From contig OX155955.1 in assembly GCA_944548615.1 (NCBI GenBank), positions 8,967,631-9,031,630 on the forward strand: a stretch of 64,000 nucleotides of DNA, written 5' to 3'. The stretch is from Micropterix aruncella (taxonomy: Eukaryota > Arthropoda > Insecta > Lepidoptera > Micropterigidae). Numbering within the stretch: the stretch's first letter is position 1; each line of letters starts with the position of its first letter. The notes below the pieces were generated by a model that was given only the letters and a program-made list of their open reading frames with translations, was not told the DNA's origin and ran no database searches. Positions 1 through 12,603 of the stretch are shown here, piece by piece. Position numbers and translations under genes: made by a program.

Positions 1-143
1 AGAAATGGTCCAGGTAATTCAGTAATTAAAGTTTGTAGAAATCTCTTCATTTCTTGGAATTAGAACGCCAAAAATCCACTTTTCTTGCCTTTCTGGAAAA
101 AATATGTGATAGGGCTCTTAAAATCGACTCGCTAAAATACAAA

Positions 144-870
144 TCTATACTAATATTATAAAGAGGTAAAGTTTGTGAGGTTGTAGGAAGTAATCTCTGG
201 ATCTACTAAACCGATTTTGAAAATTCTTTTACCAATAGAAAGCCACGTTATTTGTGAGTGTCATATATTTATCAGAAAAATTAAAAGAATTTTTCGTGGT
301 AGTTGGATTTGCAAAGTAAGTCGGAGAAAAAACGGTCGAATGAAAACGTTTCTTACGAACGCTGCTTTAACGATGAGAGATATATGATTGAGTTCTAGAG
401 AAAAGTTGTAGAGCTTGGTAATGCCTACAAAAAAGTCAGCGACAGCATATGTCTAAATTTTCTCTAAAAGTCACAAAAAGTAGTTTCTAATATTAAAAAA
501 ATAAATATCGTTAGGTCATGTTTATTGGTCATATTATCAACAATTGTGAATTCATATCAAAATAAGTAAATTTATCGTCTCAAGTGTTTAAAACAAAAGA
601 CTTTTCCCTTTTACTGCATATAATTTCCCTTTTACTGCATAAATGGTTAAAGAGATAAGACACTCACAAATAAGACACTCACAAGAAGATACTCACAAAT
701 AAAGGTAATATAGTCAAATTGGCATGCAAATACATATGCAGTAAAAATATAACCCTTCTTTTGGCAGTCAGGAAATAAATTATAGCACTCAGTACTAACC
801 GAACCACACTCATAATTTCATCACAAGTAAAAAGTTTTACCGCCCAACGAAGTGGGCACGGGTCAGCTAG
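144..870 (+). mobile_element. Helitron-like non-autonomous element 1
   Basis: It starts TCTATACTAATATTATAAAG and ends with the hairpin GCCCA-acgaag-TGGGC followed by ACGGGTCAGCTAG, with A before and T after the element, all as expected for Helitrons (5' TC, 3' hairpin, CTRR). It is closely similar along its length to 19558-20257. No Rep/helicase coding is present. Confidence 0.85.
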
Positions 871-1159
871 TAATGAATAAAAATAATCAGGACAATATAA
901 AATCAACATAAGTCAAAATACTACAAAAAATTGTAAAAAAAAAAATTGATAATAATAATATTAAAATTGGAATAGGTTATGCCGGAGTTGAAAATTAGAA
1001 TAGGTTGAGTTTTTTTTATTGTTTATTCAGAGAGCAACGAAAAACTGTAATAATCTTTAAATTTTAATTGAGTTTTGTGTTTTAATAAATACATGTATGT
1101 TTGACGAGTTATTATTTAGACAGCTATTTATGTTAGGTGCGGATGAGGGGGGCCTTTCA

Positions 1160-1699
1160 GTTTCGAGGTTAAAAGCGTTGGTGGACAAGAATTTATATGG
1201 CAGTTCCATACTAGAGAGATGCGAAGCAAACTAAACGGCCGATTCACTCGTTGAATATCTAAGATCGCGATTTATTCGTCTACTCTCCTCCCTCGTCTGC
1301 TTTTAAATGGGGATGTCGCATTTCTCGACCTCACAATGGAGTTAACTACCAAGGTACATCATCTACAAAACGTCTGCATTCGATAAACTTATGCCCTTAG
1401 GAAATTTTACCACATAATGGTGTTTAATAAGAAGCTTCACTGGATGACGACCCGGGAGAAACAAGATATGAGAATTCTCCACTTGCTCTTCGGGATGTTC
1501 GTTGGCATCGCACCTGACCATCTCACTAGCAAGCTATCTCCACAGAAGTGACTTCATCTCATTCTCTTTCACTGTGCATGCAACACGTTTCTGGAATTCT
1601 ATGCCGAGACATGTAAGAAACACGACGAGTATAACATGCTTCAGCAATGTTTTGAATCTTCCACGTAACCTCATCTTCCCTTCCAATTGCCCTCTTTAA
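1160..1699 (+). pseudogene. LINE reverse-transcriptase C-terminus remnant (CR1/jockey-like)
   Basis: Broken frames read TKVHHLQNVCIR, then LHWMTTREKQDMRILHLLFG and, near the end, HATRFWNSMPRHVRNTTSI before a stop. This is the usual C-terminal layout of CR1/jockey-type RTs (LHWLPxR..., xxLWNSLPxxIR). Stops and shifts make it non-functional. Confidence 0.75.
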
Positions 1700-2382
1700 A
1701 TCATTTGCGTAATTAAAGGCTGGTGTTTATTTTGGTGTGGCACATGAGCCAAATGTATATATATATATATTGATTTTCGTGTATTCTGTTTTTTTTATTT
1801 TATTTTTGCAGTTATCAATGTTGTTATTTATATAATTATGTGATTATCTGTTGTCCATATTATTATAATAAAATACCACATTTTTAGTTTAGGCATTGGT
1901 TATATATGGTATTGGATTGTGCAACTCCATATGGAGAGGGGCAACCCTTGTGTGCTGGCGAAATGCATGTGGCACTGATAGCATTGACGGCTAAACTAAT
2001 AGCAATTTATAAAGCCATCAATAATAACATGATAAATGTTTTTTTTATAAAGGACTGATTGATTATAAAAACCAAATAATTTAACCAATGATAACAATAA
2101 GAACATTCAATTATTAGTGAAATATATCGCTTTTTTTATACATGCGCTGGCTATATCACATAATAATGAGACACAGAATGCCATCTCTTAGTCTATCATA
2201 ACGACAAAGTGCGTAATTATTATGTATTGAAACCTGTGTACAAAATAAAAAATAATATTAAAATAATAAGAGCTATGATTTAAAAATTCGTTTGTTATTA
2301 TATAATTATATTATATCATATAGGCGTGTTCAGAGCGCCATCTACAAGGCGCCGCCATACTGTTATACCAAGCACGTCACCA

Positions 2383-3150
2383 TCTTCTTCTTCTTCTTAT
2401 ATATATATAAAAATGAATCGCCGTGCTTTAGTCTCGCAAGATCTCGAAAATGACTCGACCGATTTTAATTATTATTTTTTTGTTTTGTTTGTCTTGATTC
2501 AGGGGTGGTTTACAATAAAAAAATATTTAGGAAAAATTAAAATAAACAACTGAAAATCGAAAAAAACGAAATTGGTCATTTTGGGAAATGGGCCACTTTC
2601 AATAGATGGCGTTCGCGGCGATCCTATTGTTTGACAGCTGCGCCATCCATAACTCCGTTCATTCATTCCGTCATAATCTATTCACTCCGTGCAATTGTGT
2701 AAAATTTAAAAAAGTAAAAAGTCGAAAGTCGAGAAAGGCAAAAAAGTCAAAAGAGTCGAAAAAGTCAAAAAGGTTAAAAACGTCGAAAAAGTAAAAAAAG
2801 TGCAAAAAGTCTAAAAAGTCAAAAAAGTAAAAAAAAGTCGAAAAAGTCAAAAAAGTCCGAGAAGTCGAAAAATGCAAGAAAGTCAAAAAAGTCGAAAAGG
2901 TCAAAAAATCCGAAAAAGTCGGAAAAGTCGACAAAGCATTTATATTTCATCATGTAAATTAAATACGATTAATTTATTTTTATTACAAACGACTTTCATT
3001 TAATCACCAAACGAAACTCAAACCGTACATGATATTATAGATTTCAATGAATTGGATTTGGAAGGTTGATTAGGATCAATAAACGCTTATGAAGAGTTAC
3101 AATCAAATGAATTTTAGGTGGTACGAAGTTCACCGGGTCATCTAGTCTAG
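2383..3150 (+). mobile_element. Helitron-like element of a second family, inserted in family-B copy 1
   Basis: It runs from TCTTCTTCTTCTTC to a 3' hairpin GGTG-gtacgaagtt-CACC followed by GGGTCATCTAG; two CTAG ends (3145 or 3150) are possible. Comparison with the intact family-B copy at 30092-30700 shows host family-B sequence on both sides. It contains the simple repeat at 2700-2935. Confidence 0.65.
2700..2935 (+). repeat. degenerate short tandem repeat, units like aaaaagtcg
   Basis: Consecutive 9-10 base units of the form (a)aaaagtc(g/a) repeat for about 230 bp. The Phe/Thr- or Lys/Ser-rich open frames across it are by-products of the repeat. Confidence 0.85.
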
Positions 3151-3279
3151 TATTGAATAAAATAAACATTTTTTGTAGCTATGAGTGTCTTCTATACTTT
3201 GGGTTTCGTAGTAAATTACTGGTTTCCAAATCGGAGTACGGTGTTGAGCAATCTAATACGCTATATAATCAATCGTTTA

Positions 3280-4947
3280 GGTTAACTAAAGAATAGTGCA
3301 AAGAAAACATGTAAGTAAGAAGCTCGCCAATAAAGCGTATTATATTATTATTATTACTGAGCCATTTCGTAGATTTGACGATGCGCCCCTGTATAACTTT
3401 TTAAAAATCTACGTTTAAATATGTCCGTGTATGTATAGTCAACCTTACAGATACATGTAATTGATAACTGTGCGAAAGTTTTTATACTCTTGCAAGTGGG
3501 AAGTCACACATGACTGATTTTTTTATGCGGTAACCAGTTAACCTTGCACTGAGCGACCTTTGACTCCCCTCAGCTCCCCTCAAATTTAGTCCACATCGCA
3601 TGTCAGCGTATCCATTCGAAAGTTCGCAAGCTCAAACACAATGGTCGACTGGGTCAGTTCATTGCCGCTTGGCTGCAACGGATCGCGTAGGACTTCAAGG
3701 CAATGCGTTCACCCACACCACACGGTTCGACGACACGTTCCGATCGATCATACTGATCGACTGGACCGAACGCGCCCGATGAAGACCGAGGCCGGTCTGA
3801 TCAGACAATATATTATAGATCCCTTCTATTTCGAGCGTCAAATAAAAGACCTTGTTAGCCTTACTGCTAATATTAAACAAAAGTTGTTGACAACCCAATT
3901 CGGCGCGTATGTGGCTTACGTCTTTTCACTTTCATAGATAGTAATTAAGATTGCCAACTTCAAGGAGTGAAAAGAAACATGTCTCAGACTCATGAACGTT
4001 CTTTTTAATTCACACTTGACCGAAAGTTAAATTTTCCGTAATCGTTTTTTTTTTGTAATTTCTATTTTTGTATATTACTTATATTCTATTTTTGTATATT
4101 ATTAACCGATTTTCTTGTCATTTCTTGTGTGGTTATTATTGCCACACTTCACACTTCGCGATCCGGAAAATGATCGTAAAACTGCCATACCTGCTGCATA
4201 AATAAAAGTCAAATATGCATCACCATGATCGAATAGGAATGGCGGTACGGTCCGTTACTTGGCGATGTGGGTATAAGCCGATAACCTTAATGACACTTTG
4301 TAATAGCACGAGGTTTGCTTAAGACTGTCGCGTCGTCGAGTGCTTCGAGTGTTCTCAGCGCCCATACTGAGTGGGTGGGCACTTGATTCTGTTACTTTTT
4401 TCGGCAAGAGAAGAAGTCGATCGGTGGAGGTAATCTATACACGGCAGATCACGCCCTGCCTACGCGTAATCGCTGAGCCGTAACGGTGAGTGTTGGTTCA
4501 ATTAGTAAGAAGTTAAAATGCGCAAGCCGACAATTTGTTTCCACCTGCGCATTGTCTACTGGATGTGTGAAGTAACCGCTATGTAATCGATGTTTCATTC
4601 AGTATTTTTTTTTGCTTTCCTATCATATTGTACTCCTACAGAGAATTGACGAGATGGGTCTTTAATGAACGGAATATTTTTGCAATCTATCATACACACG
4701 TATGTTAATACTAAGCCAAATAAAATGTTATATTTTTCTGAAAATATATCCATATTTTTTTACTACCAATTATTGCACTACATTACATAGTTCTTCTTTA
4801 TATAACTTCTTCTAGTTCTTCATCTTTTAGAACCTTCGAAAGTTTTGTTATAATGTTGATTTCTCGATTAATTTTCAGGTACACTTTGGTTTATTTATGA
4901 AAATCTTTATCTTAGGACATATTTCGTGAATATTAGATTTAAGGCTG
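3280..4947. other. intergenic DNA, no gene recognised
   Basis: AT-rich with a moderately CpG-bearing patch at 4290-4490 that ends in a donor-like aacg|gtgagtgt at 4485. Short open frames near 3600-3940 have no recognisable motif. Confidence 0.6.
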
Positions 4948-5337
4948 ATTTACATTGAATCAGATACTGACAGAAACTCAAAACAAGTCGGCGCTAACCC
5001 GTTACTGTCATCGTGTAAATTAAGTTCAAGTCAGTACCTACAGCAGCGCTGTCGCATCGGTGCTGACTTCAATCTTCCCCACCACAAACCCCAGCGGTAT
5101 TAACCACGTTTAAACGCCGAAGTCAGTAGTTGGTCAGTCGCTGGTACTGCGTTGTAGGCTGATGTCGCATCGTATGGAGAATTTTAACTAGCGAAAATGA
5201 AGCATTTTTAACGACTGACTTCAATAACGTGCGTACACCCTAAAGAAATACCTACGGCTGTTTGACTGAGTGAGTGTAAACGGTATGAGTCAGTTCTTGG
5301 CGCCAGCACTGACGCCGATAACTGATTCAATGTAAAT
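4948..5337. mobile_element. MITE with 16-bp perfect terminal inverted repeats
   Basis: ATTTACATTGAATCAG at 4948-4963 and its exact complement at 5322-5337 bound 390 bp that is GC-richer than its surroundings and contains several gtcagtNNNtgac-like words. No open frame. Confidence 0.65.
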
Positions 5338-5554
5338 GTACACGTGTGTTTTATTTGCTTAGTGAATTGAAAAAGTTCCTAAATACCCTTAGTACATCCG
5401 CACAATCAGGATGGGCATAATTATATTATAGAAATTTTCTACACAATATTTTAATCTCTTGAATAGTAAATGGATACAGTACAAAAAAAATCGGTTGTGT
5501 CACCCCAAGACTTTCCTGATCCGGGGAGGTGCGAAAAAACAGCGACATTTTTTA

Positions 5555-5855
5555 CTCTAGTACCCCAAATTTGTATGGCAGGTACCCCAAACGTTGGTCG
5601 TAAGTACCCCAAAAACTAATAGGTTCTTCCGATGGTTAACAGAAGCTTCTATGCCAAATTTTAACTTAGACAGATTAAGCGTCTGGGCGCTATCGCGGAA
5701 ACAATTTTTTCGCCGGGAACCCCAAATTTGTATGGGAGGTACCACAACCGTAGGGCGTAGGGACTCCAAAAACTAATGGGTTCCTCCGACGGTTAACAGA
5801 AGCTTATATACCAAATTTCAGCTCAATCCGATTAAGCGTCTGGGCGCTATCGTGG
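5555..5855 (+). repeat. two-copy tandem repeat, period about 157 bp
   Basis: ccccaaatttgtatgg recurs at about 5563 and 5720, each followed by actaat(a/g)ggttc, a gttaacagaagctt word and gattaagcgtctgggcgcta. It is diverged but in the same order. Confidence 0.75.
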
Positions 5856-5860
5856 AAGAA

Positions 5861-5926
5861 TACATACATACAGACATACAGACATACAGACATACAGACA
5901 TACAGACATACATACAGACAGAGATC
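5861..5926 (+). repeat. microsatellite (CATACAGA)n
   Basis: Eight-base units, repeated about seven times with minor interruption, directly after the 157-bp repeat. Confidence 0.9.
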
Positions 5927-5929
5927 GGT

Positions 5930-6860
5930 CTGGAAATAGTCTCAATCGTCTCAGGGAGTCTCAAAATATATATTCCCATCTTCATCTCAAAATTTTTTTT
6001 TAGCGCGATCACAATAGGTACTTTCCTTTCCGATAGGTCGTCAGGAAAGTAAAATAAATCACGCGCTATCGCGACAGATGCACTTGAATAGGATGGAGGT
6101 TAGCATTATACGTGTATACATGGGACGGCCCTACGCCCTACAAGGGAAGTCAATCTTCAATCATCAACCGTCAGTCGCCAATCATCCAGAACCAATCGTC
6201 AGGGAAGTAATCGGAGTTTATCCGAGTTCCAGTTCAGTCAAGTTCGCTCATCAATCAAGCATTTAATACAAGATCATTCAATACATTCATGCAAGCATCC
6301 GAACCAAGAGCATCTACGGTCGCCAGCGCGTGTTACTGGTCAGACGTATAACCAACCATTATGTCGCATCCAGGGAGACCATACAAAGTAACGGAGAACC
6401 CCGATTACCTAATGATGATTACCTAATATATTGAGAGAGAAAATGTTATTTTAATAATGTCTTGAAGAGGGCAACGAAAATGCCGTTCATAATATTCCCG
6501 CTCACGCCTATAGTACCGACATAAGCGTAGTCCAGAATTAGAAGTCCTATAGTTTGTTTAATTGTTGCTGGAATGCATTTATGTTACATTCGAAGGCTAT
6601 GGAAGTATACGTTAAAAAATACGACGAATAAATTTAATTGTTTGTGCCTGCCATGAAAGAAATTCGTCCATGAACCATAGGAGACGTTGAACCATATGTG
6701 TAACATGCTACCCGTTCGAATAAAGCTCTCTTCAAAAAAACATTAGTGGTCAAAAGAAGCTGGTCCCAAACAGTATCAATTCGCGGCGCACTTACAGGTT
6801 TAGTATTTTGTTCCGGCGGCCCAAGGACGTATCCGTTGTGGGGCACAGGAGACGCGTCTC
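5930..6860. other. intergenic DNA, no gene recognised
   Basis: Unique-looking sequence after the microsatellite. A minus-strand open frame of 70 codons at 6634-6846 contains no motif I recognise. Confidence 0.5.
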
Positions 6861-6869
6861 CCCGATTTT

Positions 6870-7640
6870 TTTAGTAAAAAATAAGGTCTAGAAAATTTGA
6901 CAATCGGGGAGAATCCGTCACCTTTCTGCTTGTTACAACCGGGGTTAATGGGCCCATGATGAGGTGGCCACGATGACCCATGTGTTCAGGGTCGGTCACA
7001 CTCACGGGTCAACACCCATCCGATGTCCTCAACGCATGGGGTGCGAGCCTGGGTAGGACACTGGGTCAACCAGTCTCCCCTGGGAATCAAACCTCTGGCG
7101 CTCCTGGACGGTCTGCGCACCGAGCGGCGCAAGCCAATCGACTGTGCTCTCCGACTAACAATCGGGGGAGTCTGGGAACTGTATTGTTTCCTATAGAGCG
7201 AGGGTGGTTGTCTACCTTACGGCGACTGCTCTTGAAATGACCATTGGCCATCCGATCCCGATTCAGAGTCGGGCAAAGGACGCCTTGGTCCGCGACAGAT
7301 TCGGTTCACACCGTTTCACCGCTTCGTAAGGGAGAGGACCGCGCAAGCGACCTCGAACTCGGAACCAATCGAGAGACCGGAGAAATCTGGTCACAATTGG
7401 AAGCAAGGGCGCGAGAGTCGGCCCGCCAGGTAACTCTGGCTATCTCGCGGTAAGGCGTTGGCTTCTTGCGGGTTGTGACGTAGCTGGACGTTGGATTTGT
7501 TCTGTCCAAAGTCTTCTACGTTCACTGCAGGGCGATAGAACGAGAAAATCGTTAAAACGTCCTGTGGTGACAGGCTCGCCCGTTGTAGTTGACACCGCAA
7601 GTTGCTTGTTACAACCGTCGTTGTCCAGGGTAGACTGAAC
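6870..7640 (+). repeat. family-D composite repeat, copy 1
   Basis: A GC-rich dispersed repeat. It contains gggcccatgatgaggtggcc, a ggtcaaccagtctcccctgg segment, the accgcgcaagcgacctcgaa segment and an ending ggtgacaggctcgcccgttg. Related sequence lies at 32463-33150, 35270-36075 and 58688-58909. It looks like a retroelement non-coding region, but no reverse transcriptase is attached; class uncertain. Confidence 0.6.
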
Positions 7641-7644
7641 TGCT

Positions 7645-8980
7645 GCCAGTTTTGTTTCGCTGTCGTTCTCTGGGTAGATGGCATACTGCTACTGTTACTG
7701 CGCAGATTATATCGGTGGTGGAACCGCTGTATTGCCTTTCGCGTCTTTGCACTCAGCGATGGGCTTTAATACATTTTAAGAAGACGGTTTCACGTTGCAG
7801 AGCTTGAAGCCTTGCTCTCTTTGAAGTCCGCTGGGTTGTTATTATTCTATGGCTTCCCGAATCATGTGGGGAAAGTAAAATTGTTCTTTGTATGGTACAA
7901 TGTGATTTAGAAACTGCACCTAATGGCTCATTCCGCTATCCAAGATGTGTTTGCGTTTATTTTTCTCGCTGAACGTTTTCAACCGCATTGATGTGTTTTA
8001 TGGGTCGAGTAGCTATGGGTCCGATTCGTTGGTGCATTCGATTTTATACACACCCGGGGCACAGTATACAGTATACAGACGCACCACAGTTGGCACGGAT
8101 GACGCCTGTGGCACAATGTCTAGTAATCGTATTACGATTTGTATTAGCCCTTAGTACTCGTGACGTCTCGTCGCTCGATTTCAATTTTGTTCTAAGAGAA
8201 GATACTGTCTATATACTGTTTCCGGGGTTTGCAGTGGTATTAGGTATAGGTACCACATACAGACCTCAGATAACGAGCTATATTTCGAGTCGGTTTGAAC
8301 ATCATTCCCATATCTTTGTTTAGCATCTTACTTATTCGATCTGTCACGCCCTCGACGCACAGTAAGAATGCCCTTAATATGCTCTTATTCTGTGTTTCAA
8401 CTTTGGTATTCAAGGGTATTTCAAAATGTACCCCTTTAGCAGAAACTTAATGTGACTATTTTATTGATGGAATATGGCAACCTAAAAATCGGCTACCCAG
8501 TACCCTGAAGATATACGAATTAATATGTAGTATTGCAGGTTCATATCTGCTAGTAATTTTGGCGCATTCCTTTCTATTTCCGTTTTGTATTAATGTTTTA
8601 AAGTATATTCTCGTAATAATGTACTGATTTGTAAAACTCTACATATCAATAAACGATTTTTTATTACTATTTTTTTTTTCTTTTGGGCACGAATGATCAA
8701 ATGATTGTTTTAATTTTTCAATATGCTAATAATAATTTCATTGACGAAAGGATATATGCCATTTTTATATACATAGTACTGAGCAAGCACGCAAAAAATT
8801 AAATGTTATCCTCAGAACAGTTAGGTGACGTTGCCAGTAGACTAGATGTGATGTATTCATTTTCTATTATTGATTCAATGTTTAAAATATTTTTGTGCAT
8901 AATTTCTAAGCTAAATTTGTTTACTGACATTATATTTGCATTACTAAATAAAAAAATAAATAAATACTCTCTCCCGCAAT
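7645..8980. other. intergenic DNA, no gene recognised
   Basis: A plus-strand open frame of 111 codons (7988-8323) has no homology I can name and no splice context. The rest is AT-rich. Nothing further supported. Confidence 0.5.
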
Positions 8981-8984
8981 GAAA

Positions 8985-9045
8985 CCGAAGATTTCTATCT
9001 TCGGAGGAATCAGCATAAGTTATTCTTAACTTATGCGGATTCCTC
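8985..9045. repeat. two adjacent stem-loops
   Basis: CCGAAGAT-ttct-ATCTTCGG (8985-9004) is followed immediately by a 19-bp stem, 9004-9022 paired with 9027-9045, with one mismatch and a 4-base loop. No coding around it. Confidence 0.7.
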
Positions 9046-9894
9046 AAATCATACCGAGTCAGATAAGCAAGCAAAAAGTGGGTCACTTCGATAGTAAGAA
9101 ATCGTGGCATCGTTAAAATAGCGAATGTAAACACCGCTTTCGATGGGCGTGTCTGTCAGTCCGTCTGTCCCAGTGCTAAACAATGAAATGACAGTCACTT
9201 GAATATAGAGACGCGGCGACAGCGAAAATCAAAGAAACATTGATCATCGCGATACGAGACAAAAGCAACATTTACCTGTGCTTGAAGCAGCGGTTCGGAC
9301 AATGAAGAGTTGAGAAACAGTTCATGATTCATGGCCTAATGAATCATGACGTTGACATTATTATCAGACGGTTGGAGAAATATCCTAGCCCATACACAAT
9401 GCGCAATATGAGGCCCGCGTTGATATTTCCTGCGTCTCCACATGTTGTCGCTCTATATGTGAGATATCGTACATGCCAACAAGCTCCAACTTTTCAGGAC
9501 ATGGAAAAAACTGAATAACTTTGTTCAGGAGATGTTTTTTTTAGTTAAGTGAATAGGGCAAAATTTAAAAAAAATAGTGTGCTGTACCAACGATTAAAAC
9601 TATCAAATAGTTGTTTGCGAGGAATCACTACTAAGCACATAAGAGGTATCAACGTTAAAATCATCAACTCATGCCTACGAGATGCCTTTGCAATGAGAAT
9701 TACAAAAAAACTTGAGCCCTCTGGACATGGACAGAACGATCCGGAGCGTGATTTTACATCAATAACAATAAAAAAAGCAAATTAGATTTTTTGACGCGCC
9801 ACGATGTCACGTAATAGATCGACAATATACTATATTATCCCAATTGGTTCTAAGTATTTAGACCAGTCAATTTGTACATAAAAAGACTAAAATA

Positions 9895-10402
9895 GCAATA
9901 ATTCATTAGTTATAATTTATTCATATGTTGTTAAGACAAGTACCAGTAATGTGAATTCAAGTTTGCAGCGTCGAAAGACCCTTTTGTAACTGCGGAATGC
10001 GTGAAAAACTGCATAATTTTCGGTCTTTTTTATTTTTTTACCTTATAACTCGTTAAGTATCCATTCTAGGGAAAAAGTTAGAAACATGCCTTTTTTTAAA
10101 GTAGATTAAATTTACAATAATTTGAGCCCAGTTTGGGGAGCTCTATCTAGGGAACTATTCAGCGTATATAGCTGCGGGTGAGCTCAAATTGTTGCAAATT
10201 TATTCTACTTTAAAAAGGATAAGAATAACTTTTTATCTAGGACACAACCTGATGAGTTATAAGCGCAAAAAATAAAAGTCCGAAAATGTTGCAGTTTTTT
10301 CACGTATTTCGCACTTAGCACAGGTCTTTGGAAGCTGCAAATTTGGATTACTGGTACTAGTTCTAAAAAACATTTTAAAAAATGAACCACATGAATTATT
10401 GC
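9895..10402. mobile_element. long-TIR element (arms about 185 bp)
   Basis: GCAATAATTCAT at the left and ATGAATTATTGC at the right. Inside, gtaccagtaat, tgcgtgaaaaactgca, actcgttaag and aaagtagattaaattt are all mirrored by diverged counterparts on the right arm. No transposase. Confidence 0.65.
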
Positions 10403-10492
10403 GATTACAGCGTTTAAAATGACTAGCCTATTTGTCTTGGATGTCGTTTAGGACGCCGAGTTGTTATATCATTTATATTTTTGAATGAATAA

Positions 10493-10523
10493 AATTATTA
10501 TTATTATTATTATTATTATTATC
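10493..10523 (+). repeat. (ATT)n microsatellite
   Basis: About ten uninterrupted att units, ending in atcattc. Confidence 0.9.
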
Positions 10524-10720
10524 ATTCAATGATTGATATCATGTTGATTTGAATAGACATAAGATATTAACGGTGTCCGAAGAGTTGCAATTTGTTACAT
10601 TTCCTATACGCTTGGAATATACGTTATCTTTGTTGTAAGTAATTATTTTCTTGTTTACTACAAAAATCTACGAAAAACTAGCTTTCCTTTCCACTAACCC
10701 AATTTTCAATACATACCAAC

Positions 10721-11561
10721 TAGCGAATGCAATTTTGCAGCAAAATCTTCAATCTTGGTATTTGCAAGATTTAAAAGTCTAATCTCTTAAGATCTCGGTA
10801 TTTTGCGAGATCTTGCAGATTTTAGAATATTATTTTATATAATTTATGAGTATTTTAATTACTTGTATTGCAACTTGGAACAGTTATAAACGCAAAATAA
10901 TAAAATATATATTTTTAAACAATTTATTTAAAAAAATAGGAAATACTTTGATAGTAACTTGTTAAAAAATTAAGACGTCTAGAGCTGCATCAGCTAATCG
11001 ACTTCGGATGCTGCGTGTCATATATCGAGCGGCAGAAAATGCCCTTCCTGCCTCTACACTTGTTTTTACTACCGATAACAGGCATTGGTAGGCAAACTGC
11101 TGTCGTCCTTTTAGGCAAACTGCTGTCGTCCTTTTGGACCAGCCTGACTCAAAGATATTAATTTCTTTTCTGATAAGTTTATCCATGGACGAACCAGTTG
11201 CATGTGAAGGTCGTTATAGTGGGCCGGTTTTCAATACCATCTCTAATTCCTCGTCAAAAGAGAGGTGTGTTTGCGGCTTCTAAAGATAGAGGCAAATTAT
11301 CATCATCATCGCTTTAGTTTGCTGGGTCTACTGTAACAACGGCATCTGCAAATAAAGACCGACGAGCAAGTCCACTATTCGTATGAGAAAAATGGACATT
11401 TCGATTCGTTCGATCAGCTTCTTTATCTTTCTCTTGATTTTGGTGGAAATCTCGCACATCTTGCGAAATCGCGCGTGATTTTGCGTGCAAGATTAATCAT
11501 GCAAAATCAGTGCGAGATCTTGGTATTTCGAGATCTCGGTATACCGAGATTGCATGCCCTA
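10721..11561 (-). mobile_element. hAT deletion derivative with exact 8-bp target duplication
   Basis: Ends TAGCGAATGCAAT and ATTGCATGCCCTA are the inverted repeat TAG(G/C)G(C/A)ATGCAAT. ATACCAAC flanks both sides exactly (10713-10720 and 11562-11569), the 8-bp duplication expected of hAT elements. Subterminal repeats of the kind ngcgagatcttg lie at both ends. It carries the transposase remnant at 10962-11186. Confidence 0.88.
10962..11186 (-). pseudogene. hAT transposase C-terminal dimerisation region, remnant
   Basis: The frame reads YQCLLSVVKTSVEAGRAFSA and ARYMTRSIRSRLADAALDVL, corresponding to the hAT C-terminal motif (SVxxERxFSxAG...RSRLxxxxxDxLxFL). The catalytic core is deleted. The conserved Glu-Arg before AFS is changed to Gly-Arg. 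Confidence 0.75.
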
Positions 11562-11911
11562 ATACCAACCATACTTGCTACATTTTGAAGCTTTCCATTT
11601 TTGGTGTCAAAACTATTTTTTAAACAAAAATATGATATACGCAGTTGAAAACAAATGCACAAAATAGTAACAGAAGCTAAGGAAATAAATACCATTACTC
11701 TGTTCATAAGTAGAACGACAAAAATAAATACATCTTAAGCTCAGTTTTTTTAAAATTTCCATGCCTAACTATTAACCGCGATTTCACCCGGCGCCTAAGT
11801 AATTTAATACTCAATCAGCAAGAAAGTGAATGAGATGAGTTTTTTCAAGTGGGCGTTCCGGGCAATATTCAAATCATCCGCGATTATGTGCAATTAATAA
11901 CGACTATGTTA

Positions 11912-12181
11912 TTAACCCGTTGAGTATGATACGACCAGATCTGGTCGCGCGTTTTTTTCACTTCTTTGACGTTCTCATATTTATTCATAATTATCTAATT
12001 GTTTTACAAAATGATATTTCAATATTCTATATTCGAAATTTCAATGCAATCATTGTGCAGTTGTTCATTTTATGATTGGTGTAGTAGTTTCGTAGTTATA
12101 GTACTTTAAGTCGATGTCGCCGAAAATCCTGCAAAAGACACAGATGCATCCATGAAAATACCCATTTACTCCAAGGGTTAA
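11912..12181. mobile_element. family-H MITE with TTAA target duplication, copy 1
   Basis: TTAACCCGTTGAGTATGA at the left, CCAAGGGTTAA at the right, TTAA at both edges and CCC/GGG ends: a piggyBac-type signature. GACCAGATCTGGTC forms a perfect palindrome near the left end. No coding. Confidence 0.8.
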
Positions 12182-12603
12182 AGGAAAAAGTATGCCAGTA
12201 TCGGATTTCGCTAATTATTACAAATCGCCACGAGAAAGACAGCAAATCTGGGACGTTTCTTGAGAGACTGTAATCTTCTACGGACCCGAAGCGAGAATTA
12301 AACTCAGTATATTATTGAAGGATTACGAGAAAGAACGATCAATTCCAACTGTTTAAAATTTTTGGTTATTCAATTTCCAAAATTCACTAACTTAAAAAAT
12401 GATGTCTTAGCAAGGGTTTAGAAAATAAAAAAATATTTTGTCTGTATAACATATTTGAGTTTCTAAAAAAACATATTTTACTTAAATTCCACCTCAGAAA
12501 ACAAAAGAAAACTATGATATAAGAATTGTTAATACAATATTCTTTAATATTATTTATATTGTTAAGATATAATTCTTTTATATTAATGTTATACAATACA
12601 ACG

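Larger units (their letters stand above)
1896..3272 (+). mobile_element. family-B TIR element, copy 1 (interrupted)
   Basis: The left end is ttatatatggTATTGGATTG, the right end CAATCTAATACgctatataa followed by tcaa, an inverted terminal repeat. Internal landmarks shared with other copies: ataaaggactgattgattat, gcgtaattattatgtattga and gagcgccatctac. The 2383-3150 Helitron-like element interrupts it. Confidence 0.65.

Noticed and set aside
2671..2934. Phe/Thr-rich and Lys/Ser-rich open frames
   Set aside because: They are translations of the aaaaagtcg short tandem repeat.
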